Shown one piece after another: positions 1-9,800 of a DNA stretch of 64,000 nt. The notes below the pieces were generated by a model that made no database searches, was not told the DNA's origin, and saw only the letters and a list, made by a program, of their open reading frames with translations. The DNA lies in the NCBI GenBank assembly GCA_965603495.1, contig CBFDDF010000001.1, positions 248,001 through 312,000 of the forward strand. The letters run 5' to 3'. Numbering within the stretch: the first letter of the stretch is position 1; each line of letters opens with the position of its first letter. Origin of the DNA: Thiomicrorhabdus sp965603495 (GTDB taxonomy: Bacteria > Pseudomonadota > Gammaproteobacteria > Thiomicrospirales > Thiomicrospiraceae). The translations under genes and the position numbers were made by a program.

Positions 1-546
1 AATATTATTAATGCCTTTCTTCAAGGTGGTTAACACCGCCACCTGAGTGTCCTCACGATATAAAATAATCGCATGGTTATAATCTTTGTTTTTAAAGAAT
101 CCGAGATTGCCATATTGTAGGCGAGCGCCCGTCAGAAAGGCCACCGCATCCGACCAGCATGGCCCAGTTCCTGAAATACCCTTAAGTACACTTCGGTCGA
201 TGATGCCGTCCGGAAACAGTATCTCAAAGGCGATTTTCATCGCATTCGCCGCATGCGTGGTACCTTCGCAGTCATGACCATGCCACTTAATCATGTCCTT
301 TAAGGTGACGGCATAAGTACGTTGATAATATCGCCCTTGAGTTCCTTTGGTTGCCAGAATCTCAAAAACAGGCGCGTAAGGCATCGCCATCATGGGGGCG
401 TACCAGGTAGGTGTGCTATCAGGTTGAGTGACACCCGTTTCGATGAAGATATCGACCCCTTGCTTATAAGTGGGCTCTCCTGCGAAGGGTGCGGAACTGA
501 AAAATAGTAAAAATAGGGTCGCTAAAGAAAATGATTTTTTATTCAT
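1..546 (-). CDS. Secreted FmdE-family protein, 3' end cut by window edge
   Basis: The minus-strand frame is open from an ATG at 546 to the window start (182 codons, no stop), so the C-terminus is missing. An AGGAG lies 7 bases before the ATG. Residues 1-22 look like a signal peptide cleaved after AFA. Residues about 80-182 resemble the FmdE domain found with formylmethanofuran dehydrogenase: a metal-ligand-like W-H-G-H-D-C at 88-93, then a G-T-G-P-C-W stretch and an L-T-G-A-R-L-Q-Y-G segment. A periplasmic copy suggests a metal- or cofactor-handling role rather than methanofuran chemistry, which is inference. The two short plus-strand ORFs over this gene are shadows. Confidence 0.72.
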   Translation of the reverse strand, partial: MNKKSFSLATLFLLFFSSAPFAGEPTYKQGVDIFIETGVTQPDSTPTWYAPMMAMPYAPVFEILATKGTQGRYYQRTYAVTLKDMIKWHGHDCEGTTHAANAMKIAFEILFPDGIIDRSVLKGISGTGPCWSDAVAFLTGARLQYGNLGFFKNKDYNHAIILYREDTQVAVLTTLKKGINNI

Positions 547-896
547 GTTAATTCTCCTCTATATAGATTCGATCATTCTGAACAGTTGATTTTTTCATGA
601 CTGCATTTTCTGCTGTCGGCGCAAAGAGTTTATGAGGTAAGTTCTGTGGTGTTATGCGATCAAAAACGCGATGATTGATAACCATCATTCTAGTTTTAAG
701 TTTATAGCAATGAGCGTAGCTTGCAAAGAGAGTGTCGCTAACTAAAGCGGGTTATATTTGAGTTAAATGACAATTATTTATCTAAGGATAAGTTTAGGTG
801 TAAATTTCGTAAGTTACTGTCAACCTTACACTTTTTTCAGTAATATGTGGATTGAGTCAATGAAATATAAGTCAGTCATGATTAAAGGAGCAATCT
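547..896. other. Intergenic region between divergent genes
   Basis: This 350-base AT-rich gap separates the FmdE-like gene (leftward) from the HdeD-like gene (rightward), so promoters for both should lie here. I see no convincing -35/-10 pair. A GTGTAA...TTACAC inverted repeat with a T-run ends near 836. A good Shine-Dalgarno (AAAGGAG) serves the gene starting at 897. Confidence 0.4.
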
Positions 897-1451
897 ATGT
901 TGAGCGATACATTTGAAGGTGATGGGTTTAAAACATTCAGTAAACACGCCAAAATAGCCGGTATTGTTTTAATGTTATTAGGCGCGGCGGGCATCATTTT
1001 CCCTCAGGTGATGTCTGTAGTCGTCGTAATATTAGTTGCGTGGCTTATGCTATTCGCGGGCTTGGTGTCTGGTTTCTTTACCTGGAAACTCAATGCCCGC
1101 AGTTGGCTGGGATGGTTAAAGAGCGCCATTTTGTTTTTTATGGGGGCGTTTTTAATCTTTTATCCGTTGCCAGGAGTGGCCACATTAGGCCTGATTTTTG
1201 CCATTTACTTCTTTGTGGATGGGTTCAGTGGACTTTCATTAGCACTCAATCTACGCCCCAATAGAGGTTGGTTGATTTGGCTAGCCAATGGCATTCTGTC
1301 GATTGGTTTGGGGATTGTTTTCCTCTGGCAATGGCCATTCAGTGCCGCTTGGTTAGTGGGATTGTTTATTGGTATAAGTTTACTTTTTGATGGACTATCG
1401 TTCTTTCTAATGGGACGGGTTTTAAACAAAATAGAACGTCCAGATACGTGA
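897..1451 (+). CDS. HdeD/DUF308-family membrane protein
   Basis: This 184-residue, very hydrophobic protein has about six predicted membrane helices spread over residues 20-175. They are joined by short loops with W-L-G-W and G-W-L-I-W motifs, typical of the HdeD (acid-resistance)/DUF308 family in the inner membrane. The start is well supported: ATTAAAGGAG lies 6 bases before the ATG. It is the first of three rightward genes, followed by a universal-stress-like protein and a P-type ATPase, which suggests a shared role in ion or pH stress (inference). The biochemical function of the family is not known. Confidence 0.8.
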   Translation: MLSDTFEGDGFKTFSKHAKIAGIVLMLLGAAGIIFPQVMSVVVVILVAWLMLFAGLVSGFFTWKLNARSWLGWLKSAILFFMGAFLIFYPLPGVATLGLIFAIYFFVDGFSGLSLALNLRPNRGWLIWLANGILSIGLGIVFLWQWPFSAAWLVGLFIGISLLFDGLSFFLMGRVLNKIERPDT

Positions 1452-1480
1452 AAAATTGAGCATGAAGCTGACATAAATCG

Positions 1481-1492
1481 ACCAGGCCTGGT
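1481..1492. repeat. Iterated palindrome 1
   Basis: Exact ACCAGGCCTGGT, extended to a 14-base palindrome by G/C. In the gap between the HdeD-like and Usp-like genes. Confidence 0.85.
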
Positions 1493-1529
1493 CATTTAAT
1501 AAATTCCTCATGATTAAAGGAGAGAGTGC

Positions 1530-2291
1530 ATGCGTGTTGTATCTTTAGTGAATGGATCGCTGCTTTCAGAAGCGGCGAGTATATATGCCATTGCCTATGC
1601 GAAATCTGTGCAGTTACCACTAACGCTCTTGTTCATTGACAATGGTCTCGAATCGAAAGAGCGTTTTCGTTTATCCGAAGCCTCTTTAAAAGAGTTAGCA
1701 AAAGCCCAAGAAGTGGACGTTGAAGTCGTTATTTTGGAAGGCGATACGCTGGTCGCCTTGCATCATTTTGTACAACTGTACGCGATAGACACTTTATTCT
1801 GCGCGACACGCAAACAGTCTAAAAGCCATTCGTTTAGCGATAAAATTGTAGCGGCGGGACTCGAAACGGATATTGCCGTGGTCAAGGTTAAAAATGTCTC
1901 GCATGTACGCTCCTATCATCGCGTACTGTTTGTCGCAGGCAGTTCAGTCAATCCTCATGCTTACGTGCTGTGGTTGGGTTTACTGAATGAGAATGAAGCG
2001 TTGGGTAAACTCTATCTGCAAAATAGTCGATCGGCCTTCAAAGCCACCACGAAATCAGGGCTGAAATATGAAGCCGAACCGTTTGTCCAAATTGCCAAGA
2101 TGTTGCATAAATCAGTTGAGGTGGTCAATACCTTACAACCAATCAATCCTGAAACGATGAATAATTACCTGATTGCCAATAACTTGGATTTGGTGATCTA
2201 TGATGCGCGTGCTTATTCGAAGCGGGTATTAAACCAAGTCAGCGATGAATCCTCCATCAACAGCATTTTATATTATTCCTGGAAAGTTTAA
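1530..2291 (+). CDS. Universal stress protein-like protein
   Basis: A 253-residue soluble alpha/beta protein. The first ~125 residues fit a Usp-type fold: a beta strand M-R-V-V-S-L-V-N-G, a helix, a second strand L-T-L-L-F-I-D, then V-E-V-V-I-L-E-G and a D-T-L-F-C-A-T strand. The second half, starting near V-L-F-V-A-G-S-S, could be a second, diverged copy. The ATP-binding G-X2-G-X9-G(S/T) signature is not obvious, so it may not bind nucleotide. The start has AAAGGAG upstream, within a 15-base stretch shared with the gene at 897. The stop lies 17 bases before the ATPase start chosen here. Confidence 0.6.
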   Translation: MRVVSLVNGSLLSEAASIYAIAYAKSVQLPLTLLFIDNGLESKERFRLSEASLKELAKAQEVDVEVVILEGDTLVALHHFVQLYAIDTLFCATRKQSKSHSFSDKIVAAGLETDIAVVKVKNVSHVRSYHRVLFVAGSSVNPHAYVLWLGLLNENEALGKLYLQNSRSAFKATTKSGLKYEAEPFVQIAKMLHKSVEVVNTLQPINPETMNNYLIANNLDLVIYDARAYSKRVLNQVSDESSINSILYYSWKV

Positions 2292-2307
2292 ATTGGCGAA
2301 CCCCGAT

Positions 2308-4983
2308 ATGTTATTTCAACAGCCTGTTGAAGCGGTATTAAAGTCGTTACACAGCCGTGAAATAGGGTTGTCACAGGAAGAGGTTGCGTCTCGTTTAGAA
2401 GCTTTTGGTCTTAATCAATTGAAACAAAAGGCCAAAAAAGATTATCGAATTGAGTATTTGAAAGAGTACATCACCTTCTTTCCCATCTTGTTAGAAGTCG
2501 CAGCGGTGTTGGCCTTAGTCGCCGATTATTTTCAACCTGCAGAGGGTAACGATATTTTAGGCTACGCGGTTTTCGGTGCCGTTGTTTTAAATGCCAGCTT
2601 TACCTTCTGGCAGAAGTTTAAAGCCGATAAAGCGATGGAAGCGCTGCTGAAGCTGGTGAAATCAGAAGCTAAAGTGATTCGCCAAGGTGGCTTGCGTACA
2701 GTGGATGCCACGCAGATAGTGCCAGGGGATATTTTACAGTTAGAAGAGGGTGACAAGATTGCGGCGGATGCAATTTTGCTCACTGCAAATGATCTTTACC
2801 TAAATTTATCAGTATTAAATGGTGAATCTACTCCTGCGTTGCGTCAGTTATTGGCTGGCAACGCTAAACGAGAATTAGATGCCAAAAATATGGTCTTTGC
2901 GGGCTCAGTCATTACCAATGGTAATGGGATAGCGGTCGTCACCACCACTGGCGATGCGACCGAATTCGGTAAAATTGCAAGGATGACTTCTGAAGTCATT
3001 ACCCTTCAAACGCCTATCGAAAAAGAGATCAAGCACATGACAACTGTGTTGACCTTATTGGCTTTAGGCGCAGGGCTGGTGTTCTTTTTCTTAGGTTGGT
3101 TTTCAGATAGAGGTCTACTTGTCTCGGCGATATTTGCCTTATCGCTGATTGTCGCCAATGTCCCCGAAGGACTCTTGCCGACCATTACCTTATCCTTGTC
3201 TTTGGCATCGCAACGGATGGCAAAACGACAGGCGTTAATCAAAAACCTAAACTCAGTAGAAACACTGGGCTCGGCGACGGTCATTTGTACCGATAAAACC
3301 GGCACCTTAACGCAGAATGAGATTACCGCACACCTTATTTATTTAGCCGATGGCAGTCAGGTAGCGTTGACGGGTAACGGCTATTTTGAAGCAGGTGAAT
3401 GTCAATTTAAAACCCAAACGAACGAACAGAGTGTTGATCATTTACAGCAGTTACTAACCGTGGCGGCGGTGAATACCCATGCAACGGTTAATCGTCTAGA
3501 GCACGTGATGATGGGCGATCCTACCGAAGCGGCTTTAGTGGTGGCGGCACAAAAATGTCGGGATGAGACTTTAACAGGCTGGGAGAAAATCCAAGAATAC
3601 GCGTTTTCTTCTGAACGTAAAATGATGTCTAGCTTGGTCACGCAAGGGGAGGCAACTCAGTTATTTGTGAAAGGTGCGGTAGAAGCCGTCTTACCTTTGT
3701 GTACTTTAATACAAGCAACGTCATTGCAGGCTTTAACACCAGAGCAGACAGTTCAAATAGAACAACAAAACTTCCAGTTGGCTGAACAAGCTTATCGCGT
3801 GTTGGCCATCGCCATGAAATCAGGCGATGGAGAAGACAACCTAATTTTTTTAGGATTGGTTGGCATGATCGATCCGCCGAGGAAGGATGTCAAACAAGCC
3901 ATTGCGGAATGTTATTCAGCGCATATAAAAGTCATGATGATTACGGGGGATAACCCGGTAACGGCTAAAGCCATTGCTGAAAAAATCGGATTAAAAGTGG
4001 ATGAGGTGCTTACAGGGCATGAATTAGATGGTTTCTCCAATACGGCATTGCAGGCTAAGTTAAGCGCCAAGCATATCCTATTTGCACGGATGGCTTCGGC
4101 ACAAAAGCTGCGTATCGCGCAATTATTGCAGGCTAATGGAGAGGTGGTTGCCATGACGGGTGATGGCGTCAATGATTCACCGGCGTTAAGGCAGGCCAAT
4201 ATTGGTATCGCCATGGGCTCGGGGACAGATGTCGCAAAAGAAGCCGCCGATATGATTTTGTTGGACGATAACTTCAAGTCGATTGTGGCCGCGGTTGAAG
4301 AAGGGCGCACGGTCTATTTCAATATCAAGAAGCTCACCACCTATATTTTGAGTTCCAATGTCCCCGAAATCGTGCCTTATGTATTGCAGTTCTTTTTAAA
4401 AATTCCAATGCCATTATCGGTCATACAGATTCTGTTAATTGACCTGGGTACGGATCAACTGCCAGGCTTGGGATTAGGGGCGGAAAAGCCCGAAAAACAT
4501 ATTATGCAACGTCCACCCGTGGGTAAAAATGAAAAGATTCTTGATTGGGAAGTCTTTAAACGCGGCTATTTTATGATTGGTTTAATCGAAGGCATGGCGG
4601 CCATGTTTGCTTTTTTAGGCTTCTTGTTTCTCAATGGTTGGCAATATGGAGACTTGGACATTAATGATGAGTTTCATCGCCAGGCCATGACCATGACTCT
4701 GTTGGGTGCTATCACCTGTCAGATGGTCAACGTTTTTACCTTACGTTCATGGGAGGACTCTTTATGGCGTTTAACCAGAACCAATAAAATAATCTGGTTT
4801 GGCGTGATTATGGAAGTGGTGTTGATTTTAGCCATCCTATATGTCCCTGCGGTGCAGACCGTATTTAATACGGCCACCGTGCCGTTTGAAAATCTCTGGC
4901 TACTGATTCCTTTTCCCATTTTATTGATTCTCTATCATGAATGGTACAAAGCACGTCAGAAAGCAAAATGGCATTGGCAATAA
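2308..4983 (+). CDS. P-type cation-transporting ATPase (P2-type)
   Basis: A full-length ATPase of about 890 residues that moves cations across the inner membrane using ATP. It shows the phosphorylation motif D-K-T-G-T-L-T (Asp about 329), the hinge motif M-T-G-D-G-V-N-D (about 616-623), an N-V-P-E-G-L helix 4 and an I-D-L-G-T-D helix 6. The last two resemble Na+/K+- or H+/K+-type (P2C-like) pumps more than Ca2+ pumps, so the ion is not certain. The A-domain TGES motif reads N-G-E-S. The frame is open from 2245, overlapping the upstream gene by 47 bases. I prefer ATG 2308; TTG 2293, with GGAAAG 6 bases before it, is an equally good start. It is probably cotranscribed with the two genes before it. 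Confidence 0.85.
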   Translation: MLFQQPVEAVLKSLHSREIGLSQEEVASRLEAFGLNQLKQKAKKDYRIEYLKEYITFFPILLEVAAVLALVADYFQPAEGNDILGYAVFGAVVLNASFTFWQKFKADKAMEALLKLVKSEAKVIRQGGLRTVDATQIVPGDILQLEEGDKIAADAILLTANDLYLNLSVLNGESTPALRQLLAGNAKRELDAKNMVFAGSVITNGNGIAVVTTTGDATEFGKIARMTSEVITLQTPIEKEIKHMTTVLTLLALGAGLVFFFLGWFSDRGLLVSAIFALSLIVANVPEGLLPTITLSLSLASQRMAKRQALIKNLNSVETLGSATVICTDKTGTLTQNEITAHLIYLADGSQVALTGNGYFEAGECQFKTQTNEQSVDHLQQLLTVAAVNTHATVNRLEHVMMGDPTEAALVVAAQKCRDETLTGWEKIQEYAFSSERKMMSSLVTQGEATQLFVKGAVEAVLPLCTLIQATSLQALTPEQTVQIEQQNFQLAEQAYRVLAIAMKSGDGEDNLIFLGLVGMIDPPRKDVKQAIAECYSAHIKVMMITGDNPVTAKAIAEKIGLKVDEVLTGHELDGFSNTALQAKLSAKHILFARMASAQKLRIAQLLQANGEVVAMTGDGVNDSPALRQANIGIAMGSGTDVAKEAADMILLDDNFKSIVAAVEEGRTVYFNIKKLTTYILSSNVPEIVPYVLQFFLKIPMPLSVIQILLIDLGTDQLPGLGLGAEKPEKHIMQRPPVGKNEKILDWEVFKRGYFMIGLIEGMAAMFAFLGFLFLNGWQYGDLDINDEFHRQAMTMTLLGAITCQMVNVFTLRSWEDSLWRLTRTNKIIWFGVIMEVVLILAILYVPAVQTVFNTATVPFENLWLLIPFPILLILYHEWYKARQKAKWHWQ

Positions 4984-5000
4984 GTAGGTAATCAGTTTTC

Positions 5001-5012
5001 ACCAGGCCTGGT
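5001..5012. repeat. Iterated palindrome 2
   Basis: Exact copy between the converging P-type ATPase and bioC genes, followed by AGGTTT. Confidence 0.85.
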
Positions 5013-5023
5013 AGGTTTATAAA

Positions 5024-6004
5024 TCAGAGCTGTTTGGTTTGTTTGGCGAAATCGTCGAGAGAGATTTCGATATGTCCCGACTTATTGCGGTTAGGGCCTT
5101 TCATGACTTCGGGCGCTGCCCAGGCATGACCATGCACCACTTCATAGGTGGCGGGAATCTTACCGTCTTTACGTAGACCTTCATAGGCTTCTAGCATGGC
5201 GTGAAATTTGGCTTTACCCATCAATCCTTGGCTGCGGTTTTGATTGGCATTGGTGGCCCCAATGGCTTTAAGGTCTTTCAATACCCCCATCGGTTTGTCA
5301 TAGGTAAGGGTGAATAGTTCCATATCCATCACCGGTTGGCCGAAACCTGCACGGATCAAAGCATCGCCAATATCGTGCATATCAATAAAATGGTTCACAT
5401 GTTCGTAATCGGCATCGGTGGTGCGCCAGGCCAGACGCAGTTCTTTGAGCGTGTCTGGGCCAAAGGTGGTGAACATCAATAGCCCTTCAGGACGTAGCAC
5501 CCGTCTGAATTCTGCAAATACCGCATCCAAATCATCACACCACTGCAACATCAAGTTGCTGACAATCAGATCGACACTGTTGTCGGCAAACGGCAGTTGA
5601 TAGACATCGGCATTGATGCGGGTCGCCGCGGTTTTACTGGCAAAGCCTTTAGTTAAAGAACAGTTGTTCAAGAATCTATTAATGAAGGAGCCCAAGGCCG
5701 AAAAACGCGGGGTTTGCAGGCGGGATTTAGATTGCCATAACATGCTTTCTGATAAGTCGACGGCAAAACATTTCGCTAAAGGATAACGGGCAATGACTTT
5801 TTCAGTCAATAAACCCGTGCCCGAGCCGACATCTAAAACGGTCTGGACTTCAATAGTGGTCAGCTCGAGACGTTCATCGACGCGTTCGGCGACGGTTTTT
5901 TGAAGAATCGCGGCCTCTTCATAGCTCGGCGCAGCATGACTAAAATGGGCTTTAATGTGCTGACGGTTCACACTGTTTAAGTGTGATGAAGAGGTTTCAG
6001 GCAT
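5024..6004 (-). CDS. bioC: Malonyl-ACP O-methyltransferase BioC
   Basis: BioC methylates malonyl-ACP to start pimelate-chain synthesis for biotin. The SAM-binding motif D-V-G-S-G-T-G is at residues 58-64. A-V-D-L-S-E-S-M-L, S-N-L-M-L-Q-W-C and R-V-L-R-P-E-G-L-L-M-F-T-T-F-G follow in BioC order. At 326 residues it is longer than typical BioC (about 250). The excess includes an insert of about 30 residues after the second SAM motif (around residues 95-125). It lies downstream of bioH and is the last gene of the minus-strand biotin cluster; the P-type ATPase converges on it 40 bases away. No strong ribosome-binding site precedes the ATG. Confidence 0.9.
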   Translation of the reverse strand: MPETSSSHLNSVNRQHIKAHFSHAAPSYEEAAILQKTVAERVDERLELTTIEVQTVLDVGSGTGLLTEKVIARYPLAKCFAVDLSESMLWQSKSRLQTPRFSALGSFINRFLNNCSLTKGFASKTAATRINADVYQLPFADNSVDLIVSNLMLQWCDDLDAVFAEFRRVLRPEGLLMFTTFGPDTLKELRLAWRTTDADYEHVNHFIDMHDIGDALIRAGFGQPVMDMELFTLTYDKPMGVLKDLKAIGATNANQNRSQGLMGKAKFHAMLEAYEGLRKDGKIPATYEVVHGHAWAAPEVMKGPNRNKSGHIEISLDDFAKQTKQL

Positions 6005-6067
6005 GCAAAGTTCGCTTTCGTTGTTTGATCGCTAGGGGGTAAGCGGTTGTGTACTTTACAAAAGTGG

Positions 6068-6841
6068 CTATTGGCTTTGAAGAAAGACGATGATTTGTTC
6101 AGCCGTCTCGGTCGGGTGCGATAGAAAAGGCATATGCGCCGCCCCGCACAATATCTCAACTTTTGCAGTTGGCTGTATTGTACTGAATTCTGCAATAAAG
6201 TCTTTAGGAATCAAAGGATCATTTTCACCGAGTAGCCAAAGAACAGGGCATTGAATATCTTGGGAGCAAGGCCGACAATCGATGGATTTAAGCAGTTCTA
6301 AACCTTGCAAAAGGCCTTTCATGCTGGGTAGACGACTGTCTTTGATTTTGGCCATAAACTCCTTAATGAGTCGTCTAGCCCCATCCGATCCTTGGATTTG
6401 TAGCTTCCAAAAATGCTTTAAGGTGGCGGCGGTGTCGTTGCCGATGGCTTGGATGAAATCGCCAATTAAACTCGGCGAGACAGCCCATTGCCAATCGTCG
6501 GCTTGGGTAAAACGGGGCGTGCTGGCTAAACAAATCAGGCTTTGAATGCGTTCTGGAGATTGCTTGGCAATTTTTTGTGCGAGAAGTCCGCCCAACGACC
6601 AACCCAGAAGGTGGGTTTTTGCAGGCAGTTCGGAGGTTATGGCGTCAATCCAATCGACTTCAATTTGCTTGGAATCGGGCAGCGCATCGGTGTTACCAAA
6701 ACCAGGTAACTCAATTAAAGTGACCGTGAAATAAGGGGCCAGTTCGGTTTCTGCCCAGTTTTTCCAATCGCTATTTTGTGCCGCCCAACCATGTAACAGT
6801 GTCAGATTTGGGCCTTGACCGAAGGTGTCTGTCTTTAGCAT
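6068..6841 (-). CDS. bioH: Pimeloyl-ACP methyl ester carboxylesterase BioH
   Basis: BioH removes the methyl group that BioC added, releasing pimeloyl-ACP for BioF. The 257-residue alpha/beta hydrolase shows L-L-H-G-W at the oxyanion region, the nucleophile elbow G-W-S-L-G-G (Ser82), the acid in G-E-N-D-P-L-I-P (Asp208) and the catalytic His in G-A-A-H-M-P-F (His236). The length is normal. It sits between bioC (64 bases downstream) and the DUF748 gene on the same strand, so the BioC-BioH route of pimelate synthesis is complete here. Confidence 0.92.
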   Translation of the reverse strand: MLKTDTFGQGPNLTLLHGWAAQNSDWKNWAETELAPYFTVTLIELPGFGNTDALPDSKQIEVDWIDAITSELPAKTHLLGWSLGGLLAQKIAKQSPERIQSLICLASTPRFTQADDWQWAVSPSLIGDFIQAIGNDTAATLKHFWKLQIQGSDGARRLIKEFMAKIKDSRLPSMKGLLQGLELLKSIDCRPCSQDIQCPVLWLLGENDPLIPKDFIAEFSTIQPTAKVEILCGAAHMPFLSHPTETAEQIIVFLQSQ

Positions 6842-6893
6842 GTGTTTGTTATCTTCATTGTTTTATAGGTTTATCATGGTTTACATCAACCGT

Positions 6894-9800
6894 TTATATA
6901 CCGAGGTCAACAGTAGGTTGTTTGCTGTCTGTTATTTTCGGTTGGCAAAGAATCAGTTGTTTTGATTGGCTACCGAGTTTGATGAGATGACGTTTAATCA
7001 CCGCTTGCCTCTCTGCGGCCAACTCCAGCAACTGTGCATCTGTAATCGTTATCTTAGATGATTTGTTGACTGGTGTAATGGCATCTCCATTATCGAACGT
7101 GATGGCGGCTTGTGCGGCCTTTTTCTGTTCGGCTTTGATCGCTGCTTCTACGGCAATCTGTTGTAAGGCCTTACGATCCAGTTCATTGGCGCCGCCACAG
7201 AGTTTGATTTGAATGGATTTACGTTCGTCTAATAGCTTTTGAATTTTGGCCATGTACACCAGCATCTCCAAACTCAAGGTGGTTTCACCAGGAACAAAGT
7301 TGACGGATTGTAGTTTAACCGCAGAAAGCTGATCTGCAGCAAACTCACCGGCTAATAAAATAGCGCCAAACGGCTGTAATGCCAACAATAGATAGGTGCG
7401 TGACGCTTTGATTAGAGAGCTGTTAATGGCTTTGCTTATCACGGCTTGCAGCTTAAAATCAGGGCTGTCTATATTGCCTTTAATAGGCAGTTTTAAGTCA
7501 ATATTATCTTTCTTATCTTTCAGTAAAGCCAGACCTGCTTCAAGCGGCATCGTAAAGTCTTTTTCAATGAGTGCTGTTTTAGATTTATCCGCCGCTGCAA
7601 TCACAAATTTATTGAGATGGATTTGGTTTTCCGCATCAATGACATTGTCTTTAATCTTGGTGGTTGCATCCAAGGAAAATTGCCCGCTTTTGATTTGGTA
7701 ACCGAGTTTCTGTTCGATTAAAGGAGAGAGTTCTAGCAGCGAGAAACCTTCTAGCTTGGTTTTCGCCTCTAGGTTGAATTTAGGATTGAGCGGTTGCAGC
7801 GTGCCTTGACTATTAAGGTGGCTGAACTCATCAAGCTTGAAAGCCAGGCTAAAAGCGGTTTTTTCGAGGGGTTTTTGGCTGTTAAGTTTCCCTAACGTTA
7901 AGGTGGATAGTTGTATCGTTTTAACCAACGGAGGATCTATTTGCTGGTTCGTTAAATGAATCTGGTGAAAATCGGTGGTTTTTAGGCCGTTTAGTTGATA
8001 GTGAAAGTCCGACTTTCCTGTAGACGTCTCTTCGCCAGCGGCCGTTTTAACGGTATCGTCAGTCCGTTGAGTAGCAACTTCGGCAACGACTGTTGACCCT
8101 GGCAAGCTGTCTAGTAAGTGAGCAAGCTCTGTAATCTTGCCCTCTTTATCTAGTGTTAAGTGGGTATCACTACCTTGCAGTTCCAACGTACCGAGTGTTA
8201 ACTGGTTAAAACGTTGTAATTTGGCATGATCCAACTTGAGGTTTTTCAAACTTACCAGGCCTGGTTGTTTAAGGTCTTTGGATTGTGCAACTTTTAAATG
8301 GGTTAACTTGATGTGCTCTAATGAGATGTTAGCCAATTGATTAACCCGTAGCTTGCTAATGTTGAGCGCATCAAACTGTGCCAATGTCAGTTGATTTTGT
8401 TGGTTTAAAGCGCGTAGACCCAATGATTTTAATTTACCGTTTGAAGTGATTGAAGTATCGGCGGCACGATCTGCTTTTGCTGGATTTTGTGCAAACTGTA
8501 AATCCCCATTCCAATGTATTTGTTTTAAATTGAGCTGTACGGGTGCCTGCGTTACTTGTAAGTCGTTGAGGAAGAGATCACCGACTTGTTGAATCTTAAG
8601 CCCATTTTGGGCCGCATCATCCAAGTCGACTTGTAGGTTTAAGTTAGCCTGCAGCTGATGTTGTAGGTTGATTTTTTGCTCAGGAAGCGATGTCTTTACA
8701 TCGGTCATGGCAAGTACACCATGAGCGTTAATGAATGGCGTTGTTCCATCGCCAAAGTCGATTTTACCTCGCCAAGTGGTTTGTTTGTTTTGGGTGTTTA
8801 GCGTAGGTGAATCGAACTTAAACTGTTTAATAATCAGTTTTCCGGTTTGACTGATCGTTGGGTTTTCGGTGTCCAAGAGGGCGGTGATATTCACATCAGC
8901 GACGGCGTCGTGACTTAGTTGAGTCTGACTAACGCCATCGCTGAAGTTGAATCCTTGTAGATTGGCTTGACCGTTTAGGGTCATTTTTGGGACGCCTGCC
9001 GTGTTAGTCGAAGTATTTTCTGTAAAGAGGTGGAGGTCGCCATGCCAGCCGAAATTTTGCAGGGTCAGGTTCTGTTGACCTTGTGGATAACGCAGAGCTT
9101 CAATTGACCAGTTTCCCTGTTGATAGAGGGCAAAGCCTTTGGCATCTTTTTCGAGAGTAAAGGTGATGTCGTTACTCAACACCGCATGTTCAGGTAATTC
9201 AGGTAGCAGGTGTCTAAATTTTTCGAGGTTGAGTGCTTTTAGGCTCAAGGTACCCACTACTTTTGGAGATGTGGTCTGCAGATGAAGTTGTAAATTGGCT
9301 CGCAAAGGTGTGTTGTTTAACAGGCTGTTGAGGTGTAAGCGTGCATAGTTGTTCTCTTCACTGATTTGCAGGTCTTTAACGGTGAATTCTGTCTTGTCAT
9401 CTGGGGTTTCTAAAATGATAGCGATATTATGTAGATGGAGTGATTTAACGCCAAACTGAATGGCGAGTCCTGAACGATTGGCCTCCACTTTAGATTCTGG
9501 TGATGGCGTTAGTGGCATCGGAAAACCAGAAATTTCCAACTGATTGTCTGCGTTAAGTCGCAATGGCAGCAGCGTATCACTCAAGGTGAGTGATTCAACC
9601 ATCAGTCGTTTTTTCCAGAGATCACGTAGACGAATTTGTAAATCCAACTGGTCGATTTTCGATAAGACTTGCTGTTCACGATACAGCGTAAGTTGATTCA
9701 AACTGAGCCGGCCCATAAAGGGATTGAAATCAATATCATTGATCTCTACTTTCTCAATGCCGTGTGCCTGACCTTGTTTGAGCAGAAGCTGTTGCAAACC

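Noticed and set aside
86..507. Two short plus-strand ORFs
   Set aside because: They are antisense to the FmdE-like frame, which is open across the whole interval and has a signal peptide and a ribosome-binding site.
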